Part shown: positions 6,805 to 10,699 of the stretch, piece by piece
How positions within the stretch are numbered: the first letter of the stretch is position 1
Layout: each line of letters starts with the position of its first letter
Origin: Actinomycetota bacterium
Lineage (GTDB): Bacteria; Actinomycetota; Actinomycetes; Nanopelagicales; Nanopelagicaceae
Direction of reading: 5' to 3'
NCBI GenBank assembly: GCA_009698045.1
Contig: WLRE01000042.1
Span: 1-10,699, forward strand
Length of the DNA: 10,699 bases
Translations under genes and position numbers: made by a program
Notes under the pieces: generated by a model
The model's input: only the letters and a program-made list of their open reading frames with translations
Databases searched by the model: none
Told to the model about the DNA's origin: nothing

Positions 6805-7950
6805 TTAGCCAACTAGCTTGCGAGATCCATCTGCTTGTGTCTGGAAGACGTAGAAACGTCCACCCTTGACGTCACCCTTATCGGTGAAAGCAATAGGTCC
6901 GCCGAGGACTGACTTAGCGATCTTGGTCTTGAAGATTTCAGCCAATGTAGATTTTGCATCAGCAGTCTTTCCTGCTGCGCAAACACGGCCTGCTGCCTCC
7001 ACAATAACCTGAGCTGCAACGTATGCAGGAGGTCCGAATGTGGTGATGTCAGCATCAGTCTTGTTATAAGTGCTCTTGTATCCAGCGATAACTGCAGCGC
7101 TTGATGGAATGCCCTTGATATCAGGAGCGAATGCTGAGACGTATGTGCCCTTGGTCTTGAATGTAGGTTGATCAGAACCGTCAGAACCGAAGACAACTGC
7201 CTTCTTCTTCTGCTTGATAAGTTCTTGAGCAACTGATTCAGACTTAGCAGCATCTTGGAATGTTACGAAGACGAAATCTGAAGTCTTAGAAACACGAGTA
7301 ACCAAAGCGGCGTAGTCAGCGTTCTTCTCGTTTACTGAGTACTTAGTTGCCTTGACCTTGAGCTTCTTAAGTTGTGCCATAACTTCTGTAGCAAGACCTG
7401 TTCCGTAGGCGGTCTTCTCTTCGATAACAGTTATTTCCTTAGCCTTGAGATTCTTGACCATGAAGTCAGCATCGCCAGGGCCTTGTTGTGAATCGTTAGG
7501 TACTGAACGGAAGAATGATGGATATGTTCCGGCAGTGAGGTTGGTACGTGTAGCAGATGGGCTCACGACTGCAATGTCATTCGCGCCGAAGAGGCCACCA
7601 GTTGCTAGAACTTCTTGGCTACCAGCAGGTCCCATAATTCCGATTGTTGTCTTATCGGCAACAATGTTTGGAGCTTGTGTGCTTGCTTGTGCAGCATCAA
7701 GTTGAGTGTCATAGTCCTTAGTAATAAAGGATGTTCCATTCTTCTTGTTGTAATCTGCAACAGCTAGCTTTGCGAACTCTGCTTGCTGAACACCGATAAA
7801 TGCAACGCCACCAGTAAGAGGTGCCATGATTGCTACGGTTCCAGAACATGCAGCTGCGTTAGCAGGGGATGCAACTACTACTGCGCCAGCACCAGAGAGT
7901 GCGATCGCAGAAGAGAGTGCAACCACGCTTAGACGTGAAAACTTCTTCAT
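6805..7950 (-). CDS. livK: Periplasmic/extracellular amino acid-type substrate-binding protein LivK
   Basis: This 381-residue protein is the substrate-binding component (Peripla_BP_6/type I fold) of the adjacent ABC importer. Residues 1-32 are a signal peptide: MKKFSR, a hydrophobic stretch, and SPANA giving a likely signal peptidase I cut after A32. The mature domain begins almost at once with GTVAIMAPLTGG (37-48). Other family stretches are IMGPAGSQEV (105-114), VVSPSATRTNLT (128-139) and YPSFFRSVPND (143-153), which normally contribute to ligand binding. Only two cysteines occur, C35 and C324, which could form a disulfide. AAAC at 32-35 is a poor lipobox because the -3 position is not Leu, Val or Ile, and there is no linker. 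The ATG at 7950 has AGGA seven bases upstream. It is the first gene of the transporter operon; the ligand is unknown. Confidence 0.95.
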   Translation of the reverse strand: MKKFSRLSVVALSSAIALSGAGAVVVASPANAAACSGTVAIMAPLTGGVAFIGVQQAEFAKLAVADYNKKNGTSFITKDYDTQLDAAQASTQAPNIVADKTTIGIMGPAGSQEVLATGGLFGANDIAVVSPSATRTNLTAGTYPSFFRSVPNDSQQGPGDADFMVKNLKAKEITVIEEKTAYGTGLATEVMAQLKKLKVKATKYSVNEKNADYAALVTRVSKTSDFVFVTFQDAAKSESVAQELIKQKKKAVVFGSDGSDQPTFKTKGTYVSAFAPDIKGIPSSAAVIAGYKSTYNKTDADITTFGPPAYVAAQVIVEAAGRVCAAGKTADAKSTLAEIFKTKIAKSVLGGPIAFTDKGDVKGGRFYVFQTQADGSRKLVG

Positions 7951-7992
7951 CGAGTATTCCTTTCAAGGGATGCTGGATTTTCCAACTGGCTT

Positions 7993-8021
7993 ATTCTCTA
8001 TGAGAGCCCTTCCGTTGCCAA
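7993..8021 (-). promoter_or_regulatory. Candidate sigma70-like promoter for the liv operon
   Basis: On the minus strand TTGGCA (8016-8021, five of six matches to TTGACA) and GAGAAT (7993-7998, four of six matches to TATAAT) are separated by exactly 17 bases. Transcription would begin near 7986, leaving a leader of about 36 bases that contains the livK ribosome site. A small inverted repeat, TCTC-ATA-GAGA, overlaps the -10 region and could be an operator. No transcript data are available here. Confidence 0.5.
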
Positions 8022-8058
8022 CCCCTAGGGCGATGAATTCTTCGCGTAATTGACGCCC

Positions 8059-8074
8059 GTTACAAAAACGTTAT
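8059..8074 (-). promoter_or_regulatory. GlnR-like direct repeat upstream of livK promoter
   Basis: The minus strand reads ATAAC, six bases, GTAAC. This matches the general pattern of actinobacterial GlnR half-sites (GTNAC-N6-GNAAC, or AC-N9-AC) at 11-base, one-helical-turn spacing, with the first G replaced by A. It lies about 80 bases before the predicted transcription start of livK, a workable position for an activator. GlnR controls nitrogen uptake genes in actinomycetes, which would suit an amino compound importer. The motif is short and could occur by chance. Confidence 0.3.
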
Positions 8075-8080
8075 AAAAAT

Positions 8081-8851
8081 TTACTCAGTTTCAGAGTAGC
8101 CAGGGGCTGGTCTGCCATCAGGGTAGTAGGCAGCCGCTGGCGAACCAGCTGGCCTGAATGTGCCAAGAATCCATAGATCTTCCTCGCGATTATTGCGAAT
8201 GGAATGGAGAAGTCGAGGTGAAACGACGAAGGTAGAACCGGCTTCAATTTTTTGCACGGAATCTCCAACGTGAAGTTCACCGCCTCCTTGCACGATATGA
8301 CAGACCTCGTCATACAAGTGATAGTGATCTGGTGCACCAGATGTCGGTATAAATCCAACAAACATGGTTGCGCTTCCACTTCCATTAGCTGCGCTATATA
8401 AAACTTCAAATTGGCGGTTACCAGTTGCATCACCTGTTGGCATGGCACCTTGTTTGACTACTGGGGTGTAGTTACTTGCTTCGACCGTATTCTTGCGCGA
8501 GTAGGGAAAAGTCTTATCAGGAATACTTATCTCAACCGCCTTCAAGCCTTTTCCGCTGAGCCAATTAAAAGTTGAACCTGATTTAACGAGTGCTGCAGTT
8601 TTTTCAGTTAAGTCATATTTTTCAGAATCGATGTGTAAGGTAGCCGAACCTTCGCGGATAAAGATCAAAGTATCGCAGCCCTCTAAAGTAATTGGTGCAG
8701 CGTCTCCATCAAGCCAAATCTCTGAAACATTTATAGGCTCGGCATAGGTATTAGAAGTTAAAAGTGCAAAACATTCGCCAGCACCACGTGTGGAGCGGTA
8801 CTCTTTTTCTATTAATCCTGAAGCGGCGCTATAGACAATTCCGGGTTTCAC
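8081..8851 (-). CDS. Two-cupin domain protein of unknown function
   Basis: This protein of 256 residues has two cupin barrels. The C-terminal cupin (about 145-235) carries a complete metal-binding set: H176, H178 and E182 in DHYHLYDE, then H216 in RLLHSI, following the usual HxHx3E plus late His pattern. The N-terminal cupin (about 25-115) keeps the barrel pattern (DTLIFIREGSATLHID) but lacks the metal histidines. Bicupins with this layout include ureidoglycine aminohydrolase, oxalate decarboxylase and dioxygenases, but I do not recognise a specific family. The GTG start at 8851 is chosen because AGGAG lies seven bases upstream; an upstream in-frame extension to 9016 would run antisense through the osmC gene. 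It points the same way as the liv operon, 130 bases ahead of livK, so read-through is possible. No signal peptide; probably cytosolic. Confidence 0.85.
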   Translation of the reverse strand: MKPGIVYSAASGLIEKEYRSTRGAGECFALLTSNTYAEPINVSEIWLDGDAAPITLEGCDTLIFIREGSATLHIDSEKYDLTEKTAALVKSGSTFNWLSGKGLKAVEISIPDKTFPYSRKNTVEASNYTPVVKQGAMPTGDATGNRQFEVLYSAANGSGSATMFVGFIPTSGAPDHYHLYDEVCHIVQGGGELHVGDSVQKIEAGSTFVVSPRLLHSIRNNREEDLWILGTFRPAGSPAAAYYPDGRPAPGYSETE

Positions 8852-8858
8852 TTGATTA

Positions 8859-8863
8859 CTCCT
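8859..8863 (-). promoter_or_regulatory. Shine-Dalgarno site deciding the bicupin GTG start
   Basis: The minus strand has AGGAG here, seven bases before GTG 8851. It lies in the 28-base gap shared with osmC, whose own site GAAAGG is at 8867-8872 on the plus strand. This is the main reason for preferring GTG 8851 over upstream in-frame starts. Confidence 0.7.
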
Positions 8864-8879
8864 ATCGAAAGGTTTTCCT

Positions 8880-9308
8880 ATGAAGATTCTCCGCCATGCA
8901 AGCGCATTTTGGAAGGGCGACGTACCTACGGGTACCGGCGCGATGACCCTTGGCCGTGATGGACAAGTGCTTCCATTCACACTCAAGGCTCGCGTTGAAG
9001 ATAACGCTGGCACCAATCCAGAAGAGCTTGTCGGAGCTGCCCTCGTCGGTTGCTACTCCATGGCACTTTCAAGCCTTATCGAAGAGGCCGGTAAAGTTCC
9101 TGGAACTGTAGAGACAACCGCAAAAGTAATCATGGAGCAGTTGCCTGATGGATTTGCGATTACCGAAATTCAGTTAATTACCCGCGGAAAAGATCAAGAC
9201 CTCACCAATGATGAGTTTGTTGCTCTGGCCACTAAAGCAAAGACCGGTTGCCCTATCTCCAAGCTTTACGCGTCAGCAAACATTACTTTGGATGCAGCAC
9301 TCGCTTAA
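8880..9308 (+). CDS. osmC: OsmC family peroxiredoxin (organic hydroperoxide reductase)
   Basis: OsmC/Ohr proteins are cytosolic dimers that reduce organic hydroperoxides using two cysteines. This 142-residue protein has the usual length and both cysteines: C58 in VGCYSMALSS and C124 in TGCPISKLY. R38 and E49 (in NPEELVGAALVGC) sit where the catalytic Arg and Glu of E. coli OsmC (R37, E48) are expected. The pattern, including the short N-terminal AFWKGDVPTGTG, is closer to the OsmC branch than to Ohr, judged by eye. The ATG at 8880 has GAAAGG seven bases upstream. It diverges from the bicupin gene with 28 bases between start codons, so any promoter must lie inside the bicupin coding region; I see no convincing one. 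Its stop is four bases from the convergent ald stop. Confidence 0.93.
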   Translation: MKILRHASAFWKGDVPTGTGAMTLGRDGQVLPFTLKARVEDNAGTNPEELVGAALVGCYSMALSSLIEEAGKVPGTVETTAKVIMEQLPDGFAITEIQLITRGKDQDLTNDEFVALATKAKTGCPISKLYASANITLDAALA

Positions 9309-9312
9309 TTAG

Positions 9313-10410
9313 TTAAAGGGATTTAACAGGGAGCCCATGCGCATGTGCAACGGCTTCGTAGTAAATCTCGCCCTCGTGGACATTTAGGCCCTTCGCTAAC
9401 GCACCGTCGTCGGCAAGGGCCTTTTTCCATCCCTTATTAGCAATCGCGAGTGCGTATCCAATCGTTGCATTGGAAAGTGCGTAGGTAGAAGTTGCAGGAA
9501 CTCCGCCAGGCATATTTGCAACGCAATAATAAAGTGAATTGTGAACTGGGAAAGTTGGCTCGGCGTGAGTTGTGGCCTTAGAACCTTCAAAGCAACCTCC
9601 TTGATCGATGGCTACGTCGACAAGAACACTGCCTGGCTTCATCTTGGCGACCATCGCATCAGTTACCAGTCGAGGTGCCTTTGCTCCATGAACTAGAACT
9701 GCGCCAATAACTAGATCAGCTTGAGTTACTTGGTTCTCAATTTCGTAGGCAGATGAGGCAAGCGTCTTAACTTGTCCACTAAAGAGATCGTCAATAAATG
9801 CGAGACGGGCAAGATTCAAATCTAAAATTGTTACATCGGCGCGCATTCCGTGTGCGATTGTTGCGGCAGCAACTCCTACAACGCCACCACCGAGAATTAC
9901 TACCTTGCCAGGGCGAACTCCAGGAACGCCACCGAGCAATACTCCGCGACCACCATTTGATTTTTGAAGTGCAGCTGCACCAACTTGGATAGACATACGA
10001 CCAGCCACGTCACTCATTGGCGCGAGTAAGGGCAGAGTGCGATTAACTTCAACGGTCTCGTAAGCAATAGCAGTAGTGCCGCTCTTAATGAGCGCATCGG
10101 TACATTCACGTGAAGCTGCCAGGTGTAAATAGGTAAAGAGAATCTGACCTTTGCGCATGCGAGGATATTCAGAAGCAATTGGTTCTTTTACTTTAATAAT
10201 TAAATCTGCTTTTTGCCAGAGTTCATCAGCAGTTGCAATAATTTTTGCGCCAGCGGTGATGTAATCCTGATCGGTAATTGCCGAGCCGAGTCCTGCGCCA
10301 GCTTCAACAAGAACTTCATGGCCTGCGATGACAAAAGCATGTACGCCAGAGGGAGTGGTTGATACGCGGAATTCGTTGTTCTTAACTTCCTTAGGTACGC
10401 CAACAATCAT
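9313..10410 (-). CDS. ald: Alanine dehydrogenase
   Basis: Ald catalyses NAD-dependent, reversible oxidative deamination of L-alanine to pyruvate and ammonia in the cytosol. From ATG 10410 the protein is 365 residues, close to the usual 371. By comparison with the Mycobacterium tuberculosis enzyme, the substrate and catalytic residues are all present at matching positions: R15 (NNEFRVS), K75 (KVKEP), H96 (YLHLAA) and D269 (VAIDQGG). The Rossmann loop is VILGGGVVGVAAA (171-183), with D197 at the end of the next strand, as expected for NAD use. This positional match and GGAG six bases upstream fix the start; the frame stays open to 10539 but that extension would overlap prpB and its promoter. 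The gene converges with osmC and diverges from prpB. Alanine or nitrogen control is plausible but not shown. Confidence 0.96.
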   Translation of the reverse strand: MIVGVPKEVKNNEFRVSTTPSGVHAFVIAGHEVLVEAGAGLGSAITDQDYITAGAKIIATADELWQKADLIIKVKEPIASEYPRMRKGQILFTYLHLAASRECTDALIKSGTTAIAYETVEVNRTLPLLAPMSDVAGRMSIQVGAAALQKSNGGRGVLLGGVPGVRPGKVVILGGGVVGVAAATIAHGMRADVTILDLNLARLAFIDDLFSGQVKTLASSAYEIENQVTQADLVIGAVLVHGAKAPRLVTDAMVAKMKPGSVLVDVAIDQGGCFEGSKATTHAEPTFPVHNSLYYCVANMPGGVPATSTYALSNATIGYALAIANKGWKKALADDGALAKGLNVHEGEIYYEAVAHAHGLPVKSL

Positions 10411-10479
10411 GGTTTGCTCCGACTTAACATTGAATTGAGGCTCACCCGTGATACGGATTACCTTTTGGTCGTTCCTAAG

Positions 10480-10509
10480 GATATATCGCCTCTCTGTCGG
10501 TCGTAAAAC
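10480..10509 (-). promoter_or_regulatory. Candidate promoter for ald
   Basis: On the minus strand a TTTACG element (about 10502-10507) and TATATC (10480-10485) lie 16 bases apart, each matching four of six consensus positions. Transcription would start near 10473, leaving a leader of about 60 bases before ATG 10410. The match is modest and other placements are possible. Confidence 0.3.
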
Positions 10510-10514
10510 TCCCG

Positions 10515-10530
10515 TGCTAAAGTTGGCTCG
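10515..10530 (+). promoter_or_regulatory. Extended -10 promoter giving a leaderless prpB transcript
   Basis: TGC followed by TAAAGT (10518-10523) forms an extended -10 element of the actinobacterial TANNNT type. Six bases later comes GTG at 10530. Transcription normally begins six to eight bases after this box, so the RNA would start on or next to the GTG, and no Shine-Dalgarno sequence is seen. No good -35 element is present, as is common for TGn-type promoters. Confidence 0.5.
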
Positions 10531-10699
10531 TGATGACACCTACAGCGGGCGCTAGGTTCAAGCAGGCGCTTAAAGAAGAATCCCCACTTCAAGTAATTGG
10601 GACCATCAATGCCAACCACGCTCTTCTCGCTAAGCGGGCCGGCTATAAGGCAATCTATCTTTCTGGTGGCGGAGTCGCAGCGGGCTCACTCGGAGTTCC
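10530..10699 (+). CDS. prpB: Methylisocitrate lyase PrpB, N-terminal part (cut by window end)
   Basis: PrpB splits 2-methylisocitrate into pyruvate and succinate, the last step of the methylcitrate cycle for propionyl-CoA. The 56 codons visible match the PrpB N terminus very closely: RFKQALKEESPLQVIGTINA, NHALLAKRAGYKAIYLSGGG and VAAGSLGV, where YLSGGG is the conserved substrate-binding loop of the isocitrate lyase/PEP mutase superfamily. Later catalytic parts (the KKCGH-type loop) are outside the window. Two adjacent in-frame starts exist, GTG 10530 and ATG 10533; the upstream GTG is taken because the -10 box predicts a leaderless RNA beginning there, but ATG 10533 is possible. It diverges from ald. 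Other prp genes would be expected downstream. Confidence 0.93.
   Translation, partial: MMTPTAGARFKQALKEESPLQVIGTINANHALLAKRAGYKAIYLSGGGVAAGSLGV

Noticed and set aside
6813..7253. 146-codon minus-strand frame inside livK
   Set aside because: Out-of-frame shadow of livK, rich in Leu, Ser and Arg, with no recognisable domain.
2833..7950. Urea transporter (urtABCDE) reading of the ABC genes
   Set aside because: No urease or other urea genes are adjacent and the binding protein looks like a general LivK; it cannot be fully excluded without a family search.
8023..8030. CCCTAGGG palindrome before livK
   Set aside because: Eight bases only, no loop or U tract, and it lies just upstream of the -35 element; too little to call a terminator or operator.
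8071..8448. 125-codon minus-strand frame over the bicupin end
   Set aside because: Overlaps the metal-binding cupin in another frame; no independent evidence of coding.
8852..9016. N-terminal extension of the bicupin frame
   Set aside because: It is open but lies antisense to osmC, has no cupin-like sequence, and GTG 8851 has an AGGAG at ideal distance.
10411..10539. N-terminal extension of the ald frame
   Set aside because: It would cross the prpB promoter and start; the MIVGVPKE start at 10410 puts R15, K75 and H96 at the known Ald positions and has its own ribosome site.

Overview
The window looks like chromosome from a streamlined actinobacterium of moderate GC, possibly one of the freshwater acI/Nanopelagicales type. 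This placement is an inference from several things seen together: GTG and probable TTG starts, a likely leaderless promoter (TANNNT box six bases before a GTG), very tight gene packing, an alanine dehydrogenase with Mycobacterium-like active-site spacing, and base composition well below that of typical Streptomyces or Mycobacterium. There are no RNA genes, insertion sequences, CRISPR arrays or origins, and no stretch over 300 bases lacks a gene.

Region 1 (1-7950, all minus strand) is one operon-like run. Transcription goes from high to low coordinates: a branched-chain/polar amino acid type ABC transporter in the order livK, livH, livM, livG, livF, then a class V fold PLP enzyme, then an aldo/keto reductase fused to a RidA-like domain, then a second aldo/keto reductase cut by the window start. 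Downstream of livK the junctions are 4-base overlaps, gaps of 0 to 30 bases, or an 11-base overlap. The exception is the 117-base livK-livH gap, which holds two hairpins. A sigma70-like promoter and a GlnR-like repeat lie upstream of livK. The likely logic is uptake of an amino compound, PLP-dependent conversion, and carbonyl reduction by the reductases, with the RidA-like domain acting on a reactive or related intermediate. The substrate cannot be named from sequence.

Region 2 (8081-9308) holds a two-cupin protein on the minus strand and an OsmC-type peroxidase on the plus strand. They diverge from start codons only 28 bases apart. The OsmC gene converges with region 3 across a 4-base gap.

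Region 3 (9313-10699) holds alanine dehydrogenase on the minus strand and the beginning of methylisocitrate lyase (prpB) on the plus strand. They diverge across about 120 bases containing both promoters. These are central metabolism genes (alanine/pyruvate and propionyl-CoA via the methylcitrate cycle) and need not be linked to the transporter operon.

The points most worth a second look are the AKR-RidA fusion, whose RidA domain lacks the usual substrate-binding arginine; the transporter/PLP enzyme/AKR module as a possible uncharacterised catabolic pathway; the enlarged LivM; the intercistronic hairpins; and the GlnR-like site. I found no clear example of a wholly new type of genetic system.
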